A DNA stretch of 61,506 nucleotides from Streptomyces sp. Tue6028. GTDB lineage: Bacteria; Actinomycetota; Actinomycetes; Streptomycetales; Streptomycetaceae. The stretch spans positions 1 to 61,506 of the forward strand of contig NZ_MLCE01000032.1 in assembly GCF_002300165.1 (NCBI RefSeq), written 5' to 3'. The notes beneath the pieces were generated by a model that saw only the letters and a program-made list of their open reading frames with translations, did not search any database and was not told the origin of the DNA. Made by a program: the position numbers and the translations under genes. The number at the start of each line of letters is the position of its first letter. The first letter of the stretch is position 1. Below are positions 32,497-40,987 of this stretch, piece after piece.

Positions 32497-33450
32497 ATGC
32501 AAGTTCTCGTTGCCGGAGGGACCGGCGTCATCGGTCGGCAGCTGGTGCCGCTGCTGCGTTCGGCGGGCCACGACGTGGTCGTGCTCTCCCGTCCCGGACG
32601 CAGCGCGACGGCCGCCGACCGGCTCGGCGCGAAGGTCGTGGAGGCGGACGCGCTGGACCGCGCCGCGGTCGCCAAGGCGCTGCGCTCCGCCGCCCCCGAG
32701 GCCATCGTCAACATGCTCACGGCCATCCCGGCCGAGATCAATCCGCGCCGCCTGGCCAAGGACTTCGAACTGACCAACCGGCTGCGCACGGAGGGCACCC
32801 GCAACCTCCTCGAGGTCGCCCACGACATCGGCGTACGACGCGTCGTCGCCCAGGGACTCGCCTACGCCTACGAGCCGGGCGGCAGCGGCCCCGCCGACGA
32901 GGAGGCGCCGCTGTGGAAGAACCCGCCCAAGCAGTTCGTGCCGGTGCTCGGCGCCCTGCGTGACCTGGAGCGGCAGACGCTGCTCGCCGAGGGTGCCGTG
33001 CTGCGCCTCGGGCACCTCTACGGGCCGGGCACGATCTACGCCCAGGACGGCTCCTTCGTCCAGCAGGTGCGCGCGGGCAAGGTCCCGCTCGTCGGCGGCG
33101 GCACCGCCACCTTCTCCTTCACCCACACCCGGGACGCGGCCGCCGCGGTGGTCGCGGCGCTCAACTCCGACTACAGCGGTGTGCTCAACGTCGTCGACGA
33201 CGAGCCGGCGCCGATGAACGTGTGGCTGCCCGAACTCGCCGACATCCTCGGCGCACGCAAGCCCAAGGGCGCGCCCGCAGCGCTCGCCCGGATGGCCGTC
33301 GGCGGCTGGGGCGTTGCCTTCATGACCCAGCTGCGCGGCGCGGACAACTCCCGCGCCAAGCTCCAGCTCGACTGGACTCCCCGGTACCCGACCTGGCGTA
33401 CCGGCTTCACCGCGGAGCTGAGCAGCACCGCGTCGCCCGCGGCGGCCTGA
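32497..33450 (+). CDS. extended SDR / NAD-dependent epimerase-dehydratase-like protein
   Basis: A 317-residue Rossmann protein with the motif 'VLVAGGTGVIGRQLVPLL'. A classical YxxxK is not evident. 'YGPGTIYAQDGSFVQQVRAG' and 'FSFTHTRDAAAAVVAAL' are extended-SDR substrate-domain features. It may be a ketoreductase, epimerase or dehydratase. The ATG at 32497 follows CTGGAG. It is likely in an operon with the thioesterase and is convergent with the next SDR gene. Confidence 0.8.
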   Translation: MQVLVAGGTGVIGRQLVPLLRSAGHDVVVLSRPGRSATAADRLGAKVVEADALDRAAVAKALRSAAPEAIVNMLTAIPAEINPRRLAKDFELTNRLRTEGTRNLLEVAHDIGVRRVVAQGLAYAYEPGGSGPADEEAPLWKNPPKQFVPVLGALRDLERQTLLAEGAVLRLGHLYGPGTIYAQDGSFVQQVRAGKVPLVGGGTATFSFTHTRDAAAAVVAALNSDYSGVLNVVDDEPAPMNVWLPELADILGARKPKGAPAALARMAVGGWGVAFMTQLRGADNSRAKLQLDWTPRYPTWRTGFTAELSSTASPAAA

Positions 33451-33465
33451 CCGGAGCCGGGGAAG

Positions 33466-33510
33466 GCGGGGTCCGGCCGGTCCGACGGCGGTCGGTCCGG
33501 CCGGGCCCCG
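33466..33510. terminator. imperfect long hairpin between convergent genes
   Basis: Two arms of 21 nt (33466-33486 and 33490-33510) pair with one G-U and one mismatch around a 3-nt loop, between the extended-SDR stop and the convergent SDR stop. Confidence 0.8.
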
Positions 33511-33532
33511 CGGGTGACGGCGGCGGGGCGTC

Positions 33533-34294
33533 TCACGCGACACCCAGACGCACCGCGCCGTCCAGCCGGATCACCTCTCCGTTGAGCATCGGGTTCTCCA
33601 CCACGTGGGTGACCAGCGAGGCGAACTCGTCGGGCCGGCCCATGCGCCTGGGGTGCGGCGTCTGTCCCACCAGCGAGGCCCGCATGTCGTCCCGCAGCCC
33701 CGCGACCATCGGGGTCTCGAACAGGCCGGGCGCCACGGTGACCACCCGGACGGCGTGCTTGGCCAGGTCCCGGGCGAGCGGCAGTGTCATCCCGGTGACA
33801 CCGGCCTTGGACGCGGCGTAGGCGGCCTGCCCGGCCATCCCGTCGAAGGCCGCGATGGACGCCGTGCACACGATCACGCCCCGGTCGCCGTCCTGCGGCT
33901 CGTTGCCCGCCATCGCGGCGGCCGCCAGCCGTACGACGTTGAAGGTGCCGAGCAGGTTGACGCGCACGACGTCCTCGAACTCGGTGGCCGGCAGCGGGCC
34001 GCCGCGGCCGAGGACCCGGCCGGTGCGGGCGGAGCCCGCGCAGTTGACGGCGATGCCGAGCCGGCCCCGCCGCGTCGCCTCGGCGACCGCGGCCTCGACG
34101 TCCTCCTCGCGGGAGACGTCGCCCTGCACGAACCCGATGTCGTGACCGAGCTCGGCCGCCGCCTTCGCGCCCCGCTCGGCGGAGCGGCCGGTCAGTACGA
34201 CCTGGGCGCCCGCGGCGAGCAGCCGCCGGGCCAGGGCGAGTCCCAGGCCCGAGGTGCCGCCCGTGATGAGGGCGACGTTCCCTTCGATGTTCAT
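33533..34294 (-). CDS. short-chain dehydrogenase (3-hydroxyacyl-CoA dehydrogenase type II-like)
   Basis: A 253-residue classical SDR with 'VALITGGTSGLGLALARRLL', 'NVVRLAAAAMAGNEPQDGDR' and the catalytic 'AAYAASKAGV'. The pattern 'RGVIVCTASIAAFDG' and the end 'GEVIRLDGAVRLG' match type II 3-hydroxyacyl-CoA dehydrogenases. The enoyl-CoA hydratase and KAS III genes upstream suggest a CoA-bound beta-carbon cycle: condensation, reduction, hydration/dehydration. The ATG at 34294 is the only good start. It is last in the KAS III / hydratase / SDR unit, 67 nt after the hydratase. Confidence 0.86.
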   Translation of the reverse strand: MNIEGNVALITGGTSGLGLALARRLLAAGAQVVLTGRSAERGAKAAAELGHDIGFVQGDVSREEDVEAAVAEATRRGRLGIAVNCAGSARTGRVLGRGGPLPATEFEDVVRVNLLGTFNVVRLAAAAMAGNEPQDGDRGVIVCTASIAAFDGMAGQAAYAASKAGVTGMTLPLARDLAKHAVRVVTVAPGLFETPMVAGLRDDMRASLVGQTPHPRRMGRPDEFASLVTHVVENPMLNGEVIRLDGAVRLGVA

Positions 34295-34361
34295 GACTCC
34301 TCGTCTCGTCAAGTGCGTCTCGCGCGCCTCGTCCGGCGTGTCCGGTCCGTGCGTGCGGTGG

Positions 34362-35183
34362 TCAGTGCCCCCGGAAGGAGGCGGGCCTGCGTTCGACGAA
34401 CGCGGCGATGCCCTCCGCCGCGTCGAGCGTGCCCGCGGTGGCCCGCAGGGTCGTCGACTCGTCCTCCAGGTGTTCGGCCAGCGCCCGGCGCGAGGCGGCG
34501 CGCAGCAGCCGCCCGCTCTCCCCGAAGGCGCGGGTGGGACCCGCGGCGAGCTGCTCGGCGACCTGCCGCGCCCGCTCGGCGAGTTGCCCGGCCGGCACGA
34601 CCTCGGTGCACAGCCCCCACTCGACGGCCTCCTCGGCCTCCAGCACATGGCCGAGCATCGTCATCCGCTGCGCCCGGCGCAGCCCCACGAGCTGCGGGAG
34701 CTGGTGGCTGGTGGCGGCGTCGGGGGTGAGCCCGAGCGCCGCGTACGCGGAGCGGAAGGTCGAGCCCTCCTCGGTGAGCAGCACGTCCGCGAGGCTGGCG
34801 ACCCCGAGGCCTGCGCCCGCCACATGGCCGCCGGCCGCCACCACGAGCGGGGCGTCGTTCGCGACCAGCCGGGCGAGCGCGGCGTGCAGGTGACTGGTCA
34901 CCTCCAGGAGGTGACCGGGGATGTCCGGCTGGGCGCGGAAGCTCTTCAGGTCGCCGCCGACACAGAAGTGCGGGCCCGCCCCGGTGAGCAGCACGCACCG
35001 GGCGCGGGCCACCGGCTCCAGGTGCACCGCGTCCAGCAGGTCGCGGGCGAGCGTGAGGTCGATGGCGTTGCGCCGATCGGGACGGTTCAGCAGGATGTGG
35101 GCCACCCCGCCGCTCCAGGCGACCTGGATGGTGCTGAACTCCCGGCTCCCGACCGGGAGTTCGATCGCAGTGGTGACCGTCAT
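34362..35183 (-). CDS. enoyl-CoA hydratase/isomerase-family protein
   Basis: A 273-residue crotonase-fold protein. The oxyanion-hole stretch 'HFCVGGDLKSFRA' and 'VVAAGGHVAGAGLGVASLAD' are typical. The position of the first catalytic Glu near 'ALGLTPDAATSHQLPQLVG' shows Asp/Ala instead of the usual Glu pair, so it may be an isomerase or a different crotonase rather than a standard hydratase. Members also cleave or cyclise CoA esters. It starts next to the KAS III stop (at most a few bases apart), so the genes are coupled. Confidence 0.85.
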   Translation of the reverse strand: MTVTTAIELPVGSREFSTIQVAWSGGVAHILLNRPDRRNAIDLTLARDLLDAVHLEPVARARCVLLTGAGPHFCVGGDLKSFRAQPDIPGHLLEVTSHLHAALARLVANDAPLVVAAGGHVAGAGLGVASLADVLLTEEGSTFRSAYAALGLTPDAATSHQLPQLVGLRRAQRMTMLGHVLEAEEAVEWGLCTEVVPAGQLAERARQVAEQLAAGPTRAFGESGRLLRAASRRALAEHLEDESTTLRATAGTLDAAEGIAAFVERRPASFRGH

Positions 35184-35184
35184 C

Positions 35185-36222
35185 TCAGGCGCCCAGCAGG
35201 AAGTCGTCTTCCGCGGCCCAGCGCACCACGGTGCCGCCGTGGCTCATGCCGGCGCCGAAGGAGACGAGCACCACGTTGTCGCCCGGCTTGACCCGCCCGG
35301 CGTCGATCGCGTCGCGCAGGGCCAGCGGAACACCCGCGCCCGAGGTGTTGCCGTACCGCTCGACCGTGGTGAACGTACGGTCCGCGGGGAGGCCGATCTT
35401 CTCCATCAGGGCGTGGATCATGTGGTAGTTGGCCTGGTGGAAGATGATCAGGTCGATGTCCTCGATCGTCATGCCCTCGGCCTTCACCAGCTGCTCGACG
35501 AAGCCGGGGATGTGCTCCAGGGCGAAGTCGCGCACCGAACGGCCGTGCATGTAGGAGTAGTTGTTGCCGAACGCCGACAGCTTGGGGGTGCCGTCCGGCC
35601 AGGTGCGGTCCTCGCGCTTGACGTACGCGGTGTGGTACGAGCTCGGGTCGCTGGCCAGCAGCGCCGAACCGACGCCCGTGCCGGGAGCGGTCGGCTCCAG
35701 CAGGTAGCAGGCGGCGCCGTCGCCGAAGATGACGCCGACCGTGCGGTCCTCCGGGTCGAAGAGCTTGGTGTTGACGTCGGCGAGCACGACCGCGACGCGG
35801 CGGTAGTCACCGGACTTCACGAACTTGGCACCCACGTCGAGGGCGAAGACGCCGCCCGGGCAGCCGCCGCTGTTCACGTCGAAGCCGGGCACTCCCTGGA
35901 TGCCGGCCTTGCGCATGATGCCCACGGCCGCGGCCGGGATCATGTGGTCCGGGGTGTAGGTCCCGCAGATGACCAGGTCGAGCGAGTCCGGGCTGACCCC
36001 CGCACGCTCGCAGGCGTCGAGGAGGGCGGCGGCGCCGAGGTCGGACGTCCACTCGTCCGGGGCGGACCAGCGCCGTTCCTTGATGCCGATGAACTTGCTG
36101 ATCCACTCGTCGGTCGTGTCGAGCAGCTGCTCCAGCTCGGCGTTGGTGACCACCCGGTCAGGGATGCGGCCTCCGACGGCCTTGATGCCGACGCCGTGCG
36201 AGGTCTTCTTGGTGAGTTCCAT
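35185..36222 (-). CDS. KAS III (FabH/PqsD/BomK-type) ketosynthase
   Basis: A 345-residue KAS III-family condensing enzyme with an intact triad: Cys121 in 'DVNSGGCPGGVFAL', His in 'IIFHQANYHMI' and Asn in 'RYGNTSGAGVPLAL'. Housekeeping FabH sits with fatty-acid genes; this one is beside a hydratase and an SDR in a cluster with an aryl-type CoA ligase. Known relatives include PqsD, which condenses anthraniloyl-CoA with malonyl-CoA, and BomK of A33853 biosynthesis, reported to form an amide bond. Here it may join an activated 3-HAA derivative to a partner (inference). The ATG at 36222 is preceded by GGAGTCACGTCCG. Confidence 0.9.
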   Translation of the reverse strand: MELTKKTSHGVGIKAVGGRIPDRVVTNAELEQLLDTTDEWISKFIGIKERRWSAPDEWTSDLGAAALLDACERAGVSPDSLDLVICGTYTPDHMIPAAAVGIMRKAGIQGVPGFDVNSGGCPGGVFALDVGAKFVKSGDYRRVAVVLADVNTKLFDPEDRTVGVIFGDGAACYLLEPTAPGTGVGSALLASDPSSYHTAYVKREDRTWPDGTPKLSAFGNNYSYMHGRSVRDFALEHIPGFVEQLVKAEGMTIEDIDLIIFHQANYHMIHALMEKIGLPADRTFTTVERYGNTSGAGVPLALRDAIDAGRVKPGDNVVLVSFGAGMSHGGTVVRWAAEDDFLLGA

Positions 36223-36520
36223 CGGACGTGACTCCTGTGAGGCTGAGTACGGATGAAGGCGTGTGCGGCGGAGAAGGGGAAGCGGTGCCGGGCTGGGCGC
36301 GACTCGCGTGGAGCCGCGCCCCTGCCTGCGGAACGGCCTTGGCCTTCTGGGCCCTCGGCCTTCCGGCTCGTCCTTTTTGGAGGCGTTCCGGATTTCCTTG
36401 CCGCACCAATAGATTCGCGTATCCCGTGGGATTCGGTAATGCCCTTCCGGGGTGCTCGGTCGGGGTACCCGAACGGGTAGGGTCCGGTCGCATGCATAAA
36501 GCCGCCGGGAAAACGCGGAA
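36223..36520 (-). promoter_or_regulatory. promoter region of the KAS III operon with two inverted repeats
   Basis: With the terminator of the LuxR gene this gap spans 342 bp and has no gene. Two small inverted repeats lie close together: ATCCCGTGGGAT (36421-36432) and TACCCGAACGGGTA (36466-36479). They are candidate operator sites for the KAS III operon. No clear promoter boxes were assigned. Confidence 0.5.
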
Positions 36521-36546
36521 GGGCGTGCCGCCGAGGCGGCACGCCC
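36521..36546 (-). terminator. 12-bp hairpin after the LuxR gene
   Basis: GGGCGTGCCGCC pairs perfectly with GGCGGCACGCCC around GA. It lies 19 nt beyond the LuxR-type stop on the minus strand and separates the NAT-to-LuxR unit from the KAS III unit. Confidence 0.85.
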
Positions 36547-36564
36547 TGTGCTCCGACGTACGGT

Positions 36565-37221
36565 CTACGCCGGTTGCGTGGCTCTGATCAGGCCTTCCTG
36601 GAGTGCCAGCGCGACCGCCAGTGTCCTGTTGGGGGCGTTCAACTTCGCCAGGAGATTGGTGACATGACGTTTTATGCCGTGCTCGGAAATGCCGAGCCGG
36701 CGTGCTATCTGCTTATTGCTCAGACCCTCGGCCAGAAAATGCAGGACCTCCTCCTCACGGGGTGTGATGGAAATGCGTCGCGAGGGCCTGTGCTCCGGCC
36801 TTCGCCGGGAACGCGACATGAGATTGCGGGCGAGTGCGGGCGGCAGCGGAAGGTCACCCGCGTTCACCTGGTCCACCGCCTCACGGAGCTTGTCGACGGT
36901 CACCTCCGCCTGCATCAGGAAGCCGTGCGCGGCGAGCACCGTCTCCTCGTCGAGGACGTCGAGGTCCGGACCCTCCAGCAGGATCAGTGCCCGCGCCCCC
37001 TGCCGTACCGTCCCGCGCACCAGGCCGGCGGTGTCCGGGCCCGAGCCCAGGCACAGCACGATGTCCGGCCGTTGCGCGGGCAGCAGCGCCATTGCCTCGG
37101 ACGCCTTGCCGCAGGCCCACACCGACCCCATGGCGGGGATGCTCTTGAGCATGGAGCGGACGCCGTGGCTGAGCAGTTCGTTGTCGATCACGACCAGCGC
37201 GGTGGCCCCGGGGGAGCTCAA
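36565..37221 (-). CDS. LuxR/NarL-type regulator with degenerate receiver domain
   Basis: A 218-residue protein. The C-terminal HTH is clearly LuxR: 'ITPREEEVLHFLAEGLSNKQ' and 'LGISEHGIKRHVTNLLAKLN'. The N-terminal half resembles a receiver fold ('TALVVIDNELLSHGVRSML') but the phospho-acceptor place reads 'DIVLCLGSG' where 'DVVLMD' is usual, and the acidic pair is 'IDNE'. It is therefore not expected to be phosphorylated in the normal way and may bind a ligand. The start is TTG at 37221, which overlaps the flavodoxin stop; no better in-frame start exists. It is the last gene of the NAT/ligase/monooxygenase/flavodoxin unit. Confidence 0.85.
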   Translation of the reverse strand: MSSPGATALVVIDNELLSHGVRSMLKSIPAMGSVWACGKASEAMALLPAQRPDIVLCLGSGPDTAGLVRGTVRQGARALILLEGPDLDVLDEETVLAAHGFLMQAEVTVDKLREAVDQVNAGDLPLPPALARNLMSRSRRRPEHRPSRRISITPREEEVLHFLAEGLSNKQIARRLGISEHGIKRHVTNLLAKLNAPNRTLAVALALQEGLIRATQPA

Positions 37222-37793
37222 CGTGTCACCCCCGCGAAGCCCTCGGCCACCGTGGCGACCCGTCGGCCCAGATGCCGGGCGGTCTCCGTGTCGGCCTTGG
37301 TGACGGCTTCCGGGCCCTCGTCGGTGTTGGCCTGGGCGCCGGCGCCGAGCGTGATCCCGAGACGGTTGAGGTCGTGCTCGGAGCCCGTCGACGAGCACCA
37401 GCCCGGCGTCAGGTCCAGGTTGATCCAGTGCATGCCGTGCTGCGAGGCGAGGATCGAGAAGTACTGCAAGGTGTGCAGCTTGTCGCCGTTCATCGCGCCC
37501 GCCACGGTGAACCCCGAGGCGAGCTTGTCCTTCCAGGCCCGTGCCGCCCACCGCTTCGACGTCGACTCGGCGAAGACGTGGAAGGCGGCGGACGCGGTAC
37601 CCATGTAGGTGGGCGCGCCGAAGACGATCGCGTCCGCGGCGTCGAGGGCGGCCCACTCCTCATCGGTGATGCCGTCCACCGCGATCAGCACGGCGTCGGC
37701 ACCCGCGTCGGTCACGCCGTCGCGCACCGCCTCCGCGAGGACCGTGGTGTGCCCGAACCCGGAGTGGTAGGCGATGGCGACCTTGGTACCCAT
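37218..37793 (-). CDS. WrbA-like flavodoxin / NAD(P)H-dependent FMN oxidoreductase
   Basis: A 191-residue flavodoxin-fold protein. The FMN phosphate loop is 'IAYHSGFGHTTVLAEAV', followed by 'ADAIVFGAPTYMGTASAAF' and 'GFTVAGAMNGDKLHTLQYF', typical of WrbA/NADPH-dependent FMN reductases. It could reduce a quinone or quinone-imine intermediate, or pass electrons to the monooxygenase encoded just upstream (20-bp gap). The ATG at 37793 is well defined. Quinone reduction would suit an o-aminophenol pathway, where autoxidation gives quinone imines; this is inference. Confidence 0.86.
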   Translation of the reverse strand: MGTKVAIAYHSGFGHTTVLAEAVRDGVTDAGADAVLIAVDGITDEEWAALDAADAIVFGAPTYMGTASAAFHVFAESTSKRWAARAWKDKLASGFTVAGAMNGDKLHTLQYFSILASQHGMHWINLDLTPGWCSSTGSEHDLNRLGITLGAGAQANTDEGPEAVTKADTETARHLGRRVATVAEGFAGVTR

Positions 37794-37813
37794 GTGCGTA
37801 CTCCAAATCGAGG

Positions 37814-39379
37814 TCAGTCCGGGACGACGGGGGTGAACGCGACGGCGAGTTCGGTACGCAGCCGGTCCAGGTCCCCTGCGTGCCCGTGCGCCGCGACGTG
37901 TCCGTCCGGTCGGATCAGGTGGTAGCCCGCCCGCCGGCAGCCGGTGAGCGGTGCGGCCCGCTCCTTGCGCAGCCGCACCACCCTCAACCGCGGCTGCGTG
38001 TCCGCGAATTGCTCTGCCGCGGCGAGTACGTCAGGTCCGCCGGTGACCGCCAGCGTCCAGGCGTTCGGGTCCGCGCCGGGGCCGGACATCCCGTGCTCCA
38101 CGGCGAGCGGCCGCGGGAAGACGGAACCGGGCCTGAGGGCGCGCCGACCGCAGCCGCGCCTGCCCGAGGGCACCTGGCTGTCCCGCTCGGGCCGGTAGGC
38201 CAGCCTGCGCCCCGCCATCACCGGCGCGTACAGCCGGGACACCAGCCCGGTCCGGTCGAGCAGCCTGAACGCGGCGTCGCGGGCCACCACTTTCGGCCGG
38301 CTCCCCGCCATCCACGCCCGGGTCTGCAGATCCGTGTCCCGCACGATGCGACGGGTCGCCTCCGCGCGCTCCGGGCCGTAGCTCAGCAGGAGGCCGGCCG
38401 GGGAGGTGCCGTGCACGACCGCGGCCAGCTTCCAGGCGAGGTTGTGCGCGTCCTGGAGACCGTTGTTCATGCCCTGACCGCCGGCCGGACTGTGCACATG
38501 TGCCGCGTCGCCCATCAGGAAGACCCGCCCGCGCTGGAAGTCCGTGGCGTGCCGCGCGTGCACTCGGAACACGGTCTGCCACACGGGCTCCGTGATCCGC
38601 ACCCCGCGCGGGCCCCGCTCGTCGAGGATCCGCTGCATCATCGGGACGGTGACCTCGCCGCCGCCCGCCGGCATCACCGACAGGAACCGGAAGACGCCGT
38701 CCGGCATCGGTACGATCACCAGCGTGCCCGACGGTGCCTGGTAGTACAGCACCCGGTTCGTCGGCAGTTCGCCCTCGATCCGCGTGTCGATCAGCGCGAA
38801 CGCCATCTCGTACGTACTGCCCTGGAAGCCGATGCCGAGCTGGCCGCGGACCGAGCTGCCCGCCCCGTCCGCACCGATCACCCACGGCACATGGGTGCGC
38901 TCCAGCGTGCCGTCCGGGTGCTCCAGCAGTGCGGTCACACCGTCGGTCGCGTCGATCCGCCCGGAGAAGTCCACACCGTCCAGGCACAGCAGGCGTACGC
39001 CGCGCTCCACCTTGCCGCCCAGCTCGTGCAGCCGGGCGGTGAGCAGGCTCTCCGTCACGGGCTGCGGGAGCGTGCGCGAGGCCAGGTCCTCGGCGAAGCC
39101 GAAGGTGGCCAGCGGGCGGCCGTCGGAGAAGTAGGAGAAGGCGTCGATGCGGTTGGACGACCGCCTCAACTCCTCCCCCACACCCAGGTCTTCGAGGATG
39201 TCCATGGCACGCGGCCACAGCGACAGCGCCTTCGGCACGGTCATGGGCTCCTCGGCCCGGTCGACGATCCGCACCCGCACGCCCCGCCTGAGCAGTTCGC
39301 AGGCGGCCAGCAGGCCGGTGGGGCCGCCGCCGACGACGAGGACGTCGACGTCGGCCCGCACCACGGACCGCGCGCTCAC
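37814..39379 (-). CDS. FAD-dependent aromatic monooxygenase (class A)
   Basis: A 521-residue flavoprotein monooxygenase. The FAD motif is 'VLVVGGGPTGLLAACELLRR', the DG motif 'VIGADGAGSSVRGQLG' and the GD motif 'RVFLMGDAAHVHSPAGGQG', all intact, with the thioredoxin-like C-terminal domain found in phenol-hydroxylase and polyketide hydroxylases. It would hydroxylate an aromatic ring, or do an oxidative decarboxylation or ring change, using NAD(P)H and O2. The GTG at 39379 overlaps the ligase stop (GTGA). It stands between the AMP ligase and the flavodoxin in one operon, so the substrate may be free or CoA-bound 3-HAA or its partner. Confidence 0.9.
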   Translation of the reverse strand: MSARSVVRADVDVLVVGGGPTGLLAACELLRRGVRVRIVDRAEEPMTVPKALSLWPRAMDILEDLGVGEELRRSSNRIDAFSYFSDGRPLATFGFAEDLASRTLPQPVTESLLTARLHELGGKVERGVRLLCLDGVDFSGRIDATDGVTALLEHPDGTLERTHVPWVIGADGAGSSVRGQLGIGFQGSTYEMAFALIDTRIEGELPTNRVLYYQAPSGTLVIVPMPDGVFRFLSVMPAGGGEVTVPMMQRILDERGPRGVRITEPVWQTVFRVHARHATDFQRGRVFLMGDAAHVHSPAGGQGMNNGLQDAHNLAWKLAAVVHGTSPAGLLLSYGPERAEATRRIVRDTDLQTRAWMAGSRPKVVARDAAFRLLDRTGLVSRLYAPVMAGRRLAYRPERDSQVPSGRRGCGRRALRPGSVFPRPLAVEHGMSGPGADPNAWTLAVTGGPDVLAAAEQFADTQPRLRVVRLRKERAAPLTGCRRAGYHLIRPDGHVAAHGHAGDLDRLRTELAVAFTPVVPD

Positions 39380-40938
39380 GTCTGCTCCTGGAGCCGGCGC
39401 GCGAGCTCGATCCGCTGCACCTTCATCGTGGCCGTGCGCGGCAGCTCGCTCAGCGGCAGCTGCACGGGGGCGGCGAGCTGCGGGTAGTCCGCGGCGGCCG
39501 CGCGCCAGCGCTCCGGGTCCAGCGGCAGGTCCTTGCGGGTGCTGACCACCGGTACCGGCTCCTGGCGGGGGCCCGGCACCAGGACCAGTTCGGTCAGCTC
39601 GGGGAGCTTGGCGAGGACCGCGTCCTCCACCTCCAGGGTGCTGTGCACGCCCGGAATGTGGTCGACCTCGCGGTCCAGCAGGTGCAGACAGCCCCACTTG
39701 CTGCGGTAACCGATGTCCATCCCGCGCCACCAGTCACCGATCGCCTGCTTCTCGAAGCGCTCCTTCTCCCCGTAGTACGTCACCGCGCGGCCGGGGGTGT
39801 ACACGTCGATGTAGCCGGGGTTGGCCTTCGAGGGGCGCTTGCCCCCGCGGCCGGTCAGCCGGAACTTGGTGATGCCCGGCATGGCGTAGCCGAGGCAACG
39901 GCCGTTCGCCTTGTGGGCGTTCCTGCGGGTGTAGCCGCGGCCCACCAGCGGGCCGCACTCGCTCTGTCCGTAGATCTGGAAGAACAGCGGCGAGCGCCGC
40001 TCGGAGGCCTTGAGCAGCCGGTCCATCGTGCCCGGGTGGATCGCGTCGAACGTGCTGCTGAAGTACTTGACGTTGGCGAACGGCCGGCGCGGGTCGTCGG
40101 CGATCTCCTCCCACTCCAGGAAGGAGTTGGGGTGGGTCTCCAGGAAGCCCGGCCTGGTCCGCGCGAAGAGTTCGGCGGTGCGCTCGGGGTCCCCGTGCTC
40201 CATGAGCACGACGGGGAAGGCGCGCGGCAGCAGCACCGCCATCGCCAGGAACATCCGCGAGTGCACGAACGAGACGTGCACGGCGACCGTCTCCCGCTTG
40301 CGGATCAGCCCGGCGAGGCGGTTCTGCGGACGGAACCGGCCGCGCAGCGTGCGGGCCGAGTGCACGACGAGCTTCGGCAGCCCCGTGGTGCCGGACGTGT
40401 GGGTCATCAGCGCGGGCCGGTCGGGGTCGTTGAACACCGGCTTCTGCCGGGGGGCACCCGCGAGGTCGGTCAGCGAGACCGTCCCCGCGCGGTGCCCGGC
40501 GGCCAGCACGATCCGTTCGGTCAGCCCGTCCAGCGGGACGTCCGCGAGCGAGCCGTCGAGCTTCGCCGTGTCCGTCACCAGATACGGCCGCTTCAGCCGC
40601 CCGAGCAGCGCGGCGACGCTCTCGCCGGGCAGCGCGGGGGACAGCATCACCGGCACGGCGCCGATGCGGGACGCCCCGCTGGCCAGGATGTAGATGTCGA
40701 AGTTGGACGTCTTGTGGAGGGCGACGTGGGCGCCGGGCCGGACACCGGCGGCCCACAGCCGGGCCGCCATGTCGTCCACGTGCTCGGCCAGGGCGGCCAC
40801 GGTGAACTCCCGGCCCGTACCGGGCAGGACGTCCAGGTCGTGGTCGAGCGTCAGCGGTGTGCCGGCGTTCTTGGCCGCCGCATGCTCGGCGACCACGCCG
40901 AGATACAGCCCGCTGCGCCGTACAGGGATCCGGGGCAT
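39376..40938 (-). CDS. AMP-dependent acyl/aryl-CoA synthetase (ANL family)
   Basis: A 520-residue adenylate-forming enzyme that looks intact: P-loop 'THTSGTTGLPKLVVHS', 'FQIYGQSECGPLVGRGY' (A5-like), 'WRGMDIGYRSKWGCLHLLDR' (A7-A8) and the catalytic Lys region 'RTATMKVQRIELARRL' (A10). It activates a carboxylic acid as adenylate and probably CoA thioester. Candidate substrates are 3-HAA itself or a second acid. The ATG at 40938 is consistent with family length. It lies 49 bp after the NAT gene and overlaps the monooxygenase. It contrasts with the broken ANL-like gene at 18173-19237. Confidence 0.9.
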   Translation of the reverse strand: MPRIPVRRSGLYLGVVAEHAAAKNAGTPLTLDHDLDVLPGTGREFTVAALAEHVDDMAARLWAAGVRPGAHVALHKTSNFDIYILASGASRIGAVPVMLSPALPGESVAALLGRLKRPYLVTDTAKLDGSLADVPLDGLTERIVLAAGHRAGTVSLTDLAGAPRQKPVFNDPDRPALMTHTSGTTGLPKLVVHSARTLRGRFRPQNRLAGLIRKRETVAVHVSFVHSRMFLAMAVLLPRAFPVVLMEHGDPERTAELFARTRPGFLETHPNSFLEWEEIADDPRRPFANVKYFSSTFDAIHPGTMDRLLKASERRSPLFFQIYGQSECGPLVGRGYTRRNAHKANGRCLGYAMPGITKFRLTGRGGKRPSKANPGYIDVYTPGRAVTYYGEKERFEKQAIGDWWRGMDIGYRSKWGCLHLLDREVDHIPGVHSTLEVEDAVLAKLPELTELVLVPGPRQEPVPVVSTRKDLPLDPERWRAAAADYPQLAAPVQLPLSELPRTATMKVQRIELARRLQEQT

Positions 40939-40987
40939 TGCGTGTCTCTCCTCGATTGCCTCGATTGCCGGTCGGGACTGCCCGCGA

